From Blastocystis hominis (taxonomy: Eukaryota > Sar > Bigyra > Opalinata > Blastocystidae): a DNA stretch of 64,000 bases. The stretch spans positions 571,001-635,000 of the forward strand of contig NW_013171838.1 of assembly GCF_000151665.1 (NCBI RefSeq). Reading direction: 5' to 3'. The number at the start of each line of letters is the position of its first letter. Positions within the stretch are counted from its first letter, which is position 1. A program made the translations under genes and the position numbers. The notes beneath the pieces were generated by a model. It had not been told where the DNA came from, made no database searches, and saw only the letters and a program-made list of their open reading frames with translations. This document shows positions 21,234 to 32,109 of the stretch, piece after piece.

Positions 21234-23085
21234 CACCACGCACTTAAATATTTCTTCAACATCGCCGTGGTCGAAGGGTTGAATCCACTGACCTCCGCGT
21301 TCTCCTTTCTCGATCCATGCAGCTGCTTCCTCACCGAGGTCGCCAGCACCTTTCCGAGCTCCACTCCCCACTGGTCGAACGAGCACAGTCCCCACACGAA
21401 TCCCTGCACCGCGGTGCGATGCTCATAAATCGCCAGCAACTCTCCGCACGTGTACGCGTTCAGCTCCGGGAACAGCAGCGACGACGACGGTCTGTTTCCC
21501 GAGAAGAACTTGTGCGGACGCAGCTCGACGGGGACGTTCTGCGCCTCCAAGTCGGCCTCGTTCTTGCCCACCGCCAGCGCGTCGGGCTGCGCGAAGAAGT
21601 TCGACATCAGCTCGTCGTGGTTCGACACGGCCTCCGTCTCGCTCTCCAGCGGCGCCTGGCTCTTGCAGAACCCGATGAAGTCGCAGGGAATCACGCGGCC
21701 CTGGTGAATGAGCTGGTAGAAGCTGTGCTGGCCGTTGGTGCCCGGCTCGCCGAAGTCCACCTCGCCCGACGCGAAGGGCAGCGGCGTGCCGTCCATCGCC
21801 ACGCGCTTGCCGTTCGACTCCATGTCCACCTGCTGGATGTGCGCGGGGAAGCGAAGCAGCGCCTGCGAGTAGGGGAGCAGCGCGCGGCAGGGATAGCTGC
21901 ACTCGACGGAAGAGAAAGAAGCCTACTCGAGGAAGGTGGAGTTCCACACGCCCAGCAGACCGAGCATAACCGGGATGTTCTGGGCAAAGTCGGCGGTGCG
22001 GACATGCTCGTCGATCGCGTGGGCGCCCTGCAGGAACTGCTCCATCACCGCGTAGGAGTACTGCAGCGACAGAGGCAGCAGACCCACCGCCGAGCACACT
22101 GAGTAGCGGCCGCCCACCCAGTCCCAGAAGCCGAAGATGTTCGACGCGTCGATGCCGAAGGCGGTCACCGCGGGGATGTTCGTCGACACGGCGCACATGT
22201 GGTGCGCGATGATCTCCGCCTCGGTGGCCTTTCCGCTACGATAAGACGGCGAAGAGAAGCGCGTACGCGAGCTTTTCGAGGAGCCAGCGGCGCAGAGAGC
22301 GCGCGTTGAGCATGGTTTCGGCGGTGGTGAAGGTCTTGGAGACGATGACGATCAGCGTGCGCTCCGCGTCCAGCTTCTCCACGTTGCGCGCGATGTCCAG
22401 CGGGTCCACGTTCGCCACGAAGTGCAGGTCGCGGCCCTCTGCGGCTTTGTGCGCGACGGGGTCGTTGCGCAGCGCCTCGTAGACGAACTCGGGACCCAGG
22501 TAGCTACCACCGATGCCGATGGAGATCACCGAGGTGAGCGGCTTGCCGGTGCAACCCTGCGTGGTGAGAGAGTAAGGCAGGCGGAACATACCAAGAAGGC
22601 ACCAGAGCGGACGCGCTCGGAGAAGTCGCGAATGTGCTCGCGGACTTCGTAGACATCAGGAACCACGTTCTTGCCGTCCACAAAGACCTGCTCGTCCTTG
22701 TTGGCACGGAGCGCAGAGTGGAGGACGGCGCGGTTCTCCGTGATGTTGATTTTCTTACCCGTCATCATGGCGTTCTACACATCAGACAGAGCGTTAACGC
22801 AGACAAGCTTCTCCTTCACCTGGGCACGCTCGGCCAGCTTCAGCAAATCCTCCTTCACCTTGGGAGTGAGCTTTTGGCGGCTGTAATCCAAAGTAATGCC
22901 GTCGAACTCGACAGAGAACTGGGAGAAACGCTCCGGGTCCTACAATAAACGGATCACACGATGCAAACCTGGAGCAAGTCGCGGAGATGGAGCTTGGTGA
23001 CTTCAGGCACATCTTGCTTCAGAGTTTCCCACTCCGCAGTTTCCCAGATGTGTTGAGTCGTCATAGCTTGTACGAAAGAATCCAT
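21227..23085 (-). CDS. GPI: Glucose-6-phosphate isomerase
   Basis: Interconverts glucose-6-phosphate and fructose-6-phosphate in glycolysis and gluconeogenesis. Six exons (22969-23085, 22805-22939, 22592-22774, 22267-22556, 21927-22235, 21227-21896), introns 29-35 nt, 567 aa. Family signatures are complete: [18 protein letters not shown], the sugar-phosphate site [56 protein letters not shown], and the C-terminal [10 protein letters not shown] signature. The end is ambiguous: either TGA at 21227-21229, or T at 21238 followed by 4 nt and the TGTTTGAG variant, giving a polyadenylation-made TAA and a protein four residues shorter. Confidence 0.97.
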
Positions 23086-23172
23086 GTTTAGTAATACAGC
23101 AAAAAGAAATAATGATACCAAATCCCTCAGATGTCATATAACCGCGGATTTATTCTCAATAAGGCATTTGAC

Positions 23173-23180
23173 AACAAACA
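23173..23180 (-). terminator. TGTTTGTT motif, 4 nt after the predicted poly(A) site of the LOG gene
   Basis: Minus-strand perfect motif; the 4 nt TCTC separate it from T 23185, the first base of the stop codon that polyadenylation would complete. Confidence 0.82.
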
Positions 23181-23184
23181 GAGA

Positions 23185-23857
23185 AAATGGAAGAGAGCAG
23201 CTTCATCAGCTCTTGATTCTACATCGTCAGGAGAGATAGCGACAGATACATCATCGAAAAACTGAACGATATCACGGTGATGAGGTTTCAACTACAACTA
23301 AGCGCCTCGATCGATCTAGCATACACCCAGCTCGGCAGTGATCGAATCCCATATCGCTTTCCAGGGATGGGTGGACAAAAAGATAGGCTTTCGCTTTCTC
23401 TTATTATCGTCCGTAATGTAGTTGAGGGTGGCAGACATGATCACTTCATTCAGCGTTCCAAGATACCCCGGAAGAGCGATAATCACGTCGGCTTCTTTCG
23501 TAAGGATATCGAGTCGATCAAACATCGATTTCGCTGTAATCGTACGTGTGAGATAGGGATTGGACTCGATAGGCAAATCACTGGGAACGACAACACCCTC
23601 ACAGACGGCTCCCTCCACCTTCTTGCATCCCAGCGCCAATGCCTCCATACTTCCTCCATTGCCTCCATTCCTTTAAAACGTTAAGTAACAATTCGGAATT
23701 CGATAAGTAGATATGATGATAAAGTGGTTCCGAGCGAGAAGTTCACCCAATTCGAGAGCTTGCTGATATTGCGCTTCGGTGGGTCTAGATAAGATCCAGG
23801 TAGTAGAATCCACTTTGAGGCGCAAAACACCGTGGCGACCCTGTTCAAACACTGCAT
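23185..23857 (-). CDS. LOG / lysine-decarboxylase-like family protein
   Basis: Rossmann-like protein of the LOG (cytokinin riboside 5'-monophosphate phosphoribohydrolase / TIGR00730) group. Five exons (23814-23857, 23690-23784, 23325-23662, 23250-23291, 23185-23218), introns 29, 27, 33 and 31 nt, 184 aa, the usual size. Seen: VATVFCASK at the start, ALELGELLARNHFIII, GGSMEALALGCKK, and the active-site loop as ALPGYLGTLNEV instead of the standard PGGxGTxxE, so one Gly is Tyr; the Glu is kept. The substrate is unknown. The 27-nt second intron is the least certain junction. No DNA-encoded stop precedes the motif: ...LMKLLSSI is followed by T, 4 nt and TGTTTGTT, so TAA would come from polyadenylation. 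Confidence 0.8.
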
Positions 23858-23861
23858 ATAG

Positions 23862-23869
23862 AACAAACA
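23862..23869 (-). terminator. TGTTTGTT motif of the Mei2-type gene, inside the LOG 5' leader
   Basis: Minus-strand motif with the preceding T-GCAG spacing; it ends 4 nt upstream of the LOG start codon (23857), so the 3' processing signal of one gene overlaps the leader or promoter of the next. Confidence 0.75.
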
Positions 23870-23913
23870 CTGCAAAAAACATCCGCCAACACTAAAACAG
23901 ATGAAAACGGCCT

Positions 23914-25475
23914 CTAAACTGATTTGGTTCCCTTCTCCGCATCCTCGGTCGTCGCAGTATTCGGATCTTTCTGAATCTTGGCGTAGCAGAATCGGCATTT
24001 CTTCGTAGACTCTGACTTGGGCCAATTCTTGCCTTGCAACTACATTTCCCACCCTCTCCTCGACGCCTACATGATTATACGCCTCAATCAGATCGGGAAT
24101 GGAGTTGAATTGAATGAAGCAGTACCCCAAATTGCGATGCGTCTTTGAATCCAGCGGCATATTCATAATCGAAAACTTGCCCTCCACGAACTCGTTCAGA
24201 ATCTCGCACATCTCCTCCTTGCTGAACCGATTCGGAATGTTGCGGATCATCACCGCCGACCGCGTCTCCTCTCCGCTGTACAGCTTCGCGATATCCACAT
24301 CGTCCCCGTCTCCCTTCTTCTTCTCCTCCACCGGTCGACTCGCCTCTCCCTCCGTCGCCGTCTCGCCCGCAGAGCTCTCCACCGCGCGGCTCTGCGACCC
24401 CACGAACGGCACCGCGCTGGCCGTGAGCTGGGTTCCGCTCTGCGCGCCCGCGGCGGGCTCTGCAGGGTCGGCGAAGGGAGTGATGGTGCGCGACCAATAC
24501 CCGGAGACCGGCTTGGAGGCGTTGCCCAGCATGGACGACGTGGACGCGGAGTGCGTGGAGGGCAGCACTAAGCTGTACGCGTCGCGCCCATCGCCGCCCA
24601 GGTAGGAGCGGGGAGGCAGAGGCGGCGGCGTGCGCTTCGAGAGCGACGCCGTGGCCGGGGGAAGCGTGGAAACCTCGTTGGTGGGAGCGAGCCCCGGGGA
24701 CTCGAAGAGGAAATTGTCGGTGGGAACCATGTCGGCGTCGCGCGAGCGAGAACCCGCAGGGAAGAAGGAGTCGTCGAAGAGCGACGTGGAGAAGTGGGCG
24801 TTGGCCGAGTAGCGGAGGAAGGGAGGCCCCGACTCCAGCGAGTTGCGACGGTAGTCGACGCTGCGGCCTTGGCGGGAAGGAGCCATCGAGGAAGCGCCGG
24901 AAGCGTAGGAGTCGTAGTAGTCCGCGTAGGAAAAGGAGTCGAGACCGCCATTGGTGGAAGGGTAGAGCGAGGAGTAGTCGGTAAAACGGTAGGAGGGCTC
25001 GCTCTTGCGGTGAAGACCGTTGGGCTCGGAGGGAAAGCGATTCTGGTAAGAGAGAAACTCCACGCTGTCTGTGCGAGAAGAATCATTTCTTCCAGAAGGA
25101 GAAAAACTAGAAGGAATGAACAGCGGATCGGTAGAGTTCCTGAAACATTACAACAAAATGGAGACGAATCGTACAACGAGTTAGCGGGAACTGCAGGAGG
25201 TAGATACATCATGTCCACATCGTCTGTCTGCATCAAGGACGGAAAACCAGGAAGGGTAGACGAACCATCGCCAAAACCTTCGCTGAGACGACGCTGAGCT
25301 GATATCTCGCCTGAGTGAAAAGGAGGGGAACGTCTGTTGGGCTGCGGGGGCAGCTGCGGAGCTTGGGCGGTTTCAGGTCCAACTCCCTAAATTCAAATGC
25401 ACAAATAAAAGGAACTTCGAGAAAAAAAGTCCCTCCAATATCGCTGCTAGGCGTGTAGTAAGGATCGGCAAACAT
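23914..25475 (-). CDS. Mei2-type RNA-recognition-motif protein
   Basis: Four exons, introns 29, 35 and 31 nt, 488 aa. Residues 1-340 are Ser/Pro/Tyr-rich and disordered (PPPLPPRSYLG; many SS and TST runs). The C-terminal 130 residues match the Mei2 C-terminal RRM (RRM_2): AVMIRNIPNRFSKEEMCEIL, MPLDSKTHRNLGYCFIQF and, after the last intron, KKCRFCYAKIQKD. Mei2-like proteins regulate meiotic or developmental RNA. This domain is common in plants, fungi and several protists. Start ATG 25475 faces the ankyrin gene across a 239-bp divergent region. Confidence 0.88.
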
Positions 25476-25714
25476 CTTCAATTTACAGAAAAACACACAG
25501 GGAATACAACGTTTTCCTTTGCTTTACTGCTCATGACCTGCGAAGTTGAAGAACAAAGGAGAATCTGTGGACTTAACGCATCCAAAAAAAACCGCTCTAT
25601 TTTTGGAACAAAGAGCAAAATTTGAAATTAGACCTCGGTGATTATAGGGAAGTTCACTGTGAGAATGAAGCAGCGAGAGTAACAAGTAGAGCGTTTTGAA
25701 GAATACCAATCCCG
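25476..25714. promoter_or_regulatory. Divergent Mei2-type / ankyrin intergenic region
   Basis: 239 bp between head-to-head start codons; must contain both promoters. No specific element recognised. Confidence 0.45.
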
Positions 25715-28700
25715 ATGCCTAGTTGGCCGTTTCGACCGGACTTTATTACTTAGAAAAGAAGAAGAACAACAGGGCAGCAACGCAAAAGAAAGCTGCTCCC
25801 ACTCCCACGCCAGTTGAGAAGGAAGTCGACAAAGAGACAAAGCAAATTGTAGAAAAGAAAAGTTCCATCGCGATCACAGATATACAAAATGAAATCCCTC
25901 TCACTGTCAATTGTTTGACTGTTTCGAGGCGAGTTCACTCTCTAGTTGATTCAAATTGTAAAGAACTGTCGTCTATATCTGATCTTGGGGACGATCCGCA
26001 CGACTATGCTATCTGTATGAGAATTACAATTCCAAACCTTTCCAAGAACATCCGCGGCTTCTCTTCCTGTAGGATTTGTAAAACTCTCTGATTCCAAGCC
26101 ATCGCTTCCAGGAAAAACCTGAAGTCGATCGAGATTAACCACTGGGTGGTTTCGATTTCTCATAACTACGACGAGTTATCGAAAGGCATTACCGACTCGA
26201 ATTGTTTTATGGCCATGTAGGCTATTCAATTCAGACACTCTATTTCCTAGCACCTTAACCTACGAAACCGATACCATTCCGACTCCTTGTCGCTTTGTGT
26301 CGGTTCAAGTCGACTTTGCTTCCGTCGATGCACGCCAATCACATCGCTACTGCTCTCTCCCCGTCTACTTCGACAGGTATTCCATCAAGGCGTCTCCTGA
26401 TCCCTCCATAGCTCCGGCCAGAGCCACAAATTCAACAAAGTCATCAGTCTCTCCACGCTTCTCAACTCCGCTCTCCTCAGCAACGACAACCTCTCCTTCA
26501 CCATCCAAATCCTTCCCGTCTCTCTCTCTTCGCTCTCTCTCCAGACCCAATTTCTCCTCGCCGCTCGCTGCAAGTGCCTCCACTCGCTCTGACTTCCATT
26601 TAGCAACATTTCCCTTCTCAACCAATACCTCACCGCGGGCTGCGATATCAACTGCACCTCCGACTTCTTCTCCCAGGTCGACGGCGATTATCTGGACGGC
26701 GCCACCGCGCTGATCATCGCCGCAACGCACCACGCTAACGAACTCGTGAATCACCTGCTGCAGAACGGGGCGGACGTGACGCTAACCAATCGCAATGGGG
26801 ACAGTGCGCTTCATCGCGCGTGCTGGAGCGGCGATCTGGAGATTTTGCAGAAACTGGTGGAGTATGGGGCGCTGATCGACGCGCCGAACTACAACGGATT
26901 GACGCCCTGTAGCGAAAGGGGACGTGGGTAACGATGCAGTGATGGTGGCGGCGTTGGCGGGATACCCGAAGATCGTGGAGTTTTTTCTGAAGCAGAGGGC
27001 GAACGTGAATCAGCAGGAGTGCGTGTGGATCCATCGAATGAATCGTAGCTATGAGGGAAACACGGCGGCTCATTTCGCGGCGAGTCAGAATCGGAAGGAC
27101 ATTCTGCGGCTTCTGATGCGCTATGACGCTTCCTTCTGTCTCACCAATCTCGAGAAACGCACAGCGATCGACTACTGCACCGACCCGCCCGCCATTTATT
27201 CGATTCTCACTGGGTAACTCTCCGAGTTCCGTGTTTCAAGAAGAGGGAAAATCTCGAGTCTCGGCAATCCAGTGAGTCCGTTCGTTTGCGCAAAGCCGTT
27301 CCAGCTGCCGAAGTCTCTTCTCCCGCTGTTCAAAATCGGAATCAATGTGATGCGGAATGTGGCGTGCGGCACTGCGATCTATCGCGTGTATCCTTTCTGT
27401 TTGCTGCAAGTACGGCAAGATCGACGCATTCGAACTAGTCCACGGAGCGATTGGTGCTTCTGAAACGAATCTACGAGGCGGTGGTGCATCAGCGAAACCT
27501 CCCACTCGAACTGAACGTGCTGACCGAGTCGCTTTTCTTCGCCTGCTTCTACGTGCTGACGATTGGCCTTGCTGGGAACAGTGGAAACGGGGAAAAGCTG
27601 AAGCAGACCGAGCTGTATCTGCGTCAGATGATCATCCAAGCGTACGAGGATCTTTACAACTGCCACATCTCGGAGAAGTACAGGAGAGAGGACGGAGTGA
27701 GGAATAGAGGAATCATGCTCGATTCGACGCATTCCTCCGTGTTTGTCTCCATTCTGGACCTCATTCTGCTCTCGCGATTCGACAAATATGCAGTCAAACG
27801 GTCTCTCTTCCTCAAAGCCGACCGGCTGCTCTCGCTGCATAACCCCTCCACGTCGTATCCATGTCTCCCTGAAGGGTACTTCGCATCCCTCCCAATGACT
27901 CGCATGGACGAAACGGTTCTCCGAGCGCTGATTCAGAAGAAGCAGCCGATCGATCCCTCGGTCGAAAACTCCTCGCAGCGTGATATTTTGCTGTCAATCG
28001 TCAAGGCGATCACGCCCAAGACGGTCAGCTCCAACTCGGGTTCGTTCTCGATCGATTACTGCGCGTAGTGGAATGGAATGGCGTTGAGCGTAGTTTGCAA
28101 GTGCAGCTCCAGCTGCTCACAGAGCGAGAAATCGTCCCCTATCAAATCCGAGCCGCTGATTCGGCGAAATTTCCGATGAGCAACATCTACGGACATCAGA
28201 TGGCGATCGTGAATGATCTGCGAACGGAGGAGTTCAAGCAGTACTGGAAGCAGCTGTCTCTGGCAAAGAAGCAAACGATCACGACGGTGAGTGAGAAGGA
28301 ACTGAACATGCAGATAAAGGAGAGTGTGTATTGGTTTTCTCTCCGCTATGCGATGGAGAACTACACGAAGCTCTTCACGGATAGCCGGAGAATCGAGATT
28401 GTGCGAAATGAGAGCGGGTTTTACCTGCCTCCCGAGATGATCACGGAAGAGAAAATGTCGGAAATGATCGATTTCGCTGCGATGTACGACCGGTGCGTGA
28501 TGCCTGGCTCCGCCTCCAAGCCGTCGCAGCTGTTCAACGAGTTGGAAAGCGAGGCTCTTTATTCGTATCAGAAGAAGCCAGAGGAGATTGGGATTCATTA
28601 CTGTATTCATCGGTTCAAAATGTTCCTTTACTGGCTTCTATGCAATCATATGGACGAAGCGTTCCAGATGCATAAGAAGGAGGAAGAAGCGGATCGAGAG

Positions 28701-29333
28701 GCGGCATTGTTGCTGAAAGAGCCTGTCGACAAAGAGAAGAAGAAAACAAAGAAAAAGAAGCGGACCAAGAAAGCGACAGCGACAGCGACAGCAGCAACAG
28801 CAGCAACAGCAGCAACAACAGCAACAACAGCAACAACAGCAACAGCAGCAACAGCAGCAACAGCAGCAACAACAGCAACAACAGCAACAGCAGCAACACA
28901 AACACAAACACAAACACAGACAGGCGCAGTCGAGAAGGCAAAGGAAGAAAAATCTTCAACTTCTGGAAAGAATCCGAGCAACGAAAAGAATCAAAAAGAA
29001 GAGAAGATTGCAAAATCTGATTCAATCGCATCATCATCCAAGACGTCGCTTTCTCCGCAATCCTCGTCTTTGCAGAAGAATCTCGAGCCTGATCCTGCGA
29101 CTCTGCCTGTTCCTCCTCCCCCTCCACCTTCATTAGAAGCTCAACGCATCACCCGGTTGATGTTGGGTGATGGTGGTGAAGGAGCAACAAACGATCGAAA
29201 AAGAAGGAAGCCGGATGTTTCTAGACCGGCTTTCATTTCGTTACGTCAATTATTGCTTCGAAAAGATCCTTTGGAGGAAATTTTGCGGAATTCGGTTGCT
29301 AAAAGAAGTCCTAATGTACTAAAGACTAATTGA
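25715..29333 (+). CDS. Large ankyrin-repeat protein with Thr-Ala microsatellite tract
   Basis: Eleven exons, ten introns of 27-35 nt, 1,103 aa. The N-terminus is MPKKKKNN and basic. Four to five ankyrin repeats occupy residues about 260-430, including DGATALIIAATHHANELVNH, NGDSALHRACWSGDLEILQK, YNGLTPLMVAALAGYPKIV and YEGNTAAHFAASQNRKDILR. A long helical region without recognised domain follows, then a lysine-rich patch, a Thr/Ala tract encoded by CAACAG-type repeats, a Pro-rich stretch (LPVPPPPPPSL) and a basic tail. Removing the 30-nt intron at 27019-27048 (open in frame) restores the ankyrin consensus QQDYEGNTAAHFAA. Function unknown; ankyrin repeats bind proteins. Confidence 0.88.
28776..28912. 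repeat. CAACAG/CAACAA trinucleotide-type coding repeat
   Basis: About 130 bp of imperfect CAACAG/CAACAA/CAGCAA units inside the ankyrin gene, ending in ACAAACACAAAC. The coding frame reads it as Thr-Ala rather than poly-Gln. Confidence 0.9.
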
Positions 29334-30019
29334 TGTTGTTTTCTTTGATTAAAGATGGCATTGGTTTACAGGAATGGAATGCAATATAAATACAATGATC
29401 TCTTCATTGATACATACTAGATTTTCCTATTTCATTCAAGACTTATATATTTTTGAAGACAGCAAAAAGGAGAGTGAAAATGCGATGAACTGTAGAATGT
29501 GTCATATGGTAAAAATAACAATATATGTGTTCATAAGGCAATCATGCATATTCAAAATCATTATTCATACACATCCATATGCAGATTCCATTAAAATAAC
29601 TCTGGAAACAAGTGATCAATCAAATACCAATTTTTGTTAATACAGTTTATTTTATTGCTTTATTATCATTTTTGAAATATATCAATATGAGGATTATAAA
29701 AACTATTCTGCTGATGTTTCTGTTGAATGTCTAACCCATAATCATATTGTATTGTGGAAAGGCAGGTTCTATCCAGTTGGGTCGAAGCATCGGTGTTCCT
29801 GCAAATATTGAACGTGATGTATTGGTATAACACTCCAGAAAGAGCCATTCATTTTCAGAATAGTACATTTCCATTATTTAGACATTCAATGTGTATTTTT
29901 ATTGCCACGAACTAATATATAACAGAATAACTTCATATGGAATCCTCTATTATCAAGTGAGTTAACAAAACAGAACATTTTCAAAAACACGATCACTTCA
30001 CTCTTCGTCAAATTTTATT
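29334..30019. other. AT-rich gap, no gene recognised
   Basis: About 690 bp, start of the AT-rich island. Short ORFs on both strands (29374-29640 +, 29666-29848 -) have neither a family match nor convincing splice partners. I see no RNA gene. Confidence 0.5.
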
Positions 30020-30605
30020 ATGGATAATAAAGATTTAGACTCTGATCTCCCTAATGATACTGGATTGACCTCTTCGTTATTGATACCTTATTTTCCTATT
30101 CCTGATCAGGAATGTATTCAATCTGAATTTAGTCCCACGTTGGAAAGTGACCTAGATAATCCAGATCCAAAAGGTACGGCTATGAGGGATTGTTTGACTT
30201 CAAGAAATTGGTAAAGAAAAAGGTTTTTTGAAAGTCGCTAGATTACAAGGACAGTTGTGCATCCAAATACAGCAAGGAATTGAATATTTGTTTACTATTG
30301 ATGTCCAGAGTAGTTTTTCTCGAGTACAAAATATAATTAGACATCGGAAGCGAGCGTCCAAACAAGAAAGAATGTTTCTGCTCAAGACTTACTCACTATT
30401 GCAACCGAGAAAGGCTATTGAAGTAGCAGACATTATAAGTAAACTCTATAGTGGTGAGAATCGAGAGATATTAAATCTTCTTCACAAGAAAGACAAAGAG
30501 TGGCAACTTCCCTCTACTCCTTTCTATACAGACAAGAAGAATATCTATCAGTTTATTTACAACAATTGTGTTAGAGAGAGTAAGAAAAAATCGAAAAAGC
30601 ACTAA
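30020..30605 (+). CDS. Lineage-specific protein, copy A of a tandem pair
   Basis: Two exons (30020-30173, 30205-30605), intron 31 nt, 184 aa. The N-terminus is acidic (MDNKDLDSDLPNDTG), the C-terminus basic and helical. The last 85 residues (from ASKQERMFLLKTY to NIYQFIYNNCVRE and a Lys-rich tail) align with the C-terminus of the next gene: both have SKQE, a helical block, a Trp, IY, two Asn and a Lys-rich end. AT-rich codon use sets it apart from the conserved genes. No known family; a basic C-terminal domain could bind nucleic acid (inference). Confidence 0.68.
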
Positions 30606-30794
30606 CCTGAAGTTATGGTGTGTCGATTCCGTATTTTAGTGTGTATTCTTTGTTTGTACTAAGTACTCGTAACAATAAGAATGATAAGAAAAATAGGAAT
30701 CTTGAAGAGACTGATCCACAGAAACAGAATTGCAAAAATAAACGGACCGGCAGTTTCATTGTTTGATCTCTGTTATTTTTCATTTTTTTCTTAA

Positions 30795-31456
30795 ATGAGT
30801 ACATGCAATTTAACAGGCAACAATGATAGTAAGGACGCGCCCGACCCAAATGTAACAAATGAACCTTCTCCAGAAAGAGGAAGTGTCGAGGGTATTTTTA
30901 CATAAATAGTTGAAACACAGGATATACGAATGTCGAAAGTTTGAATGATGTGAAAGATACAAATGGTAATGTATCTCAAGTCGATAATTATGGCTGCGGA
31001 GACTATATTTGGGATCCCATTGACTATCTGCCGAATATATTCATAGAACCAGTTCAACAGTCCGATCACTATCATTTTGATAAAGAGACCGGAATTGTAA
31101 CTATCCACGCAGATTATGAAATAAAAGAAGTTCGAGTATTTATAAATGGAAACGAAAAACGGTTTCAACAAGTACTAGCCGAACAAGGAGCCGCTGTTAC
31201 GAATAAACCGAAACGCTGTACAGAACATATTAAGACGAAAAATCGAAGCAAAAGACGTACTCCTAGTAAACAAGAAAAGAGTTTTTATAAGAAATATGGA
31301 GAGCGTTTCCGTAAAGGGAATACGAGTTGTCGAAACGAGATTCTGAATGAAATATTGGACTACCAAAAAAGCCATCCTGATTCGGATTGGAGAATTACTG
31401 ATAGAAGTGGAATCTATAATTGTCTTTTTAATAACTTTGCGCGTCCGAAAAAGTGA
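30795..31456 (+). CDS. Lineage-specific protein, copy B of a tandem pair
   Basis: Two exons (30795-30891, 30921-31456), intron 29 nt, 210 aa. An acidic N-terminus (NDSKDAPDPNVTNEPS) leads to a central part (WDPIDYLPNIFIEP; HFDKETGIVTIHADY) and a basic C-terminal domain of about 75 residues (PSKQEKSFYKKYGERF ... DWRITDRSGIYNCLFNNFAR) shared with copy A. The order acidic-then-basic, the phase-1 intron at a similar place and adjacency indicate a tandem duplication that has since diverged strongly. Function unknown. TCGTTTGTTGG follows the stop. Confidence 0.7.
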
Positions 31457-31659
31457 GCATTCCAATCGTTTGTTGGTAGAAACAAACAAGAAAGATATTC
31501 AATCCAACATACTCGTCGCTAGTACTCTTTAGAACGGGTAGAGGTTAGTTGATCAAAACAGGAGTTTTATAGCTGACAACAGGGCGTAGATTAATAAATA
31601 TCAATCCACAAAAAAATAGAGTACACAAGAAAGTATAAAGAGAATAATAATAATAATAA

Positions 31660-31842
31660 TCACAAAAAAGAGTCCAGCCAATATATACTCATTGAAAAGC
31701 AGATTAATGCAAAAACTAGGATACAAACTGCTACCAAGAAAAGAGCTTTCATGATACGTACTATTAACGTCTTGCCGTTCTCACTGCAACCTACAAGTTT
31801 TGTCTTGCGTTTAGTTTCGGATGATTTGGAATTCTTCTTCAT
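31660..31842 (-). CDS. Possible small single-pass membrane protein, 60 aa
   Basis: Unspliced ORF from a true ATG (MKKNSKSSETKRKTK) with a basic N-terminus and one long hydrophobic helix (MKALFLVAVCILVFALICFSM), ending at TGA. The layout is plausible for a short membrane protein, but it lies in an AT-rich region with no splice or 3'-end evidence, so chance cannot be excluded. Confidence 0.3.
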   Translation of the reverse strand: MKKNSKSSETKRKTKLVGCSENGKTLIVRIMKALFLVAVCILVFALICFSMSIYWLDSFL

Positions 31843-31953
31843 ATTATAATTATAATTATGATTATTTTTGTTGCTACTGGGAACACTCTTCGTTGTCCCG
31901 TACTTTGGCTGTGATAAATAGGGGTTACTGTCTATATACTCAGTCTGTCTTGA

Positions 31954-32109
31954 TCATGTAAAAAACTCGAACTCTGACTTCATACAATAACTGCCTACAA
32001 AAATAATCTTCCCATCCCTATAGGAAATTACTTTATTTCCACTAAACCTGTGTAATGTCTCAATCTCTTTATTGTGCTCCCATCTACTAATATAGATAAC
32101 TTTCCTCAT
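31954..32109 (-). pseudogene. Frame-shifted MORN-family continuation
   Basis: A second minus-strand frame (MRKVIYISRWEHNKEIETLH ... VISYRDGKIIFVGSY) overlaps the stop of the MORN-like ORF above it by an ATGA and carries the same kind of W...K...Y..G...F pattern seen near the N-terminus of the large MORN+LRR genes. A one-base shift, or an intron I could not define, would join the two. It ends at TGA 31954-31956. Read as a relic or a mis-modelled exon. Confidence 0.35.
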
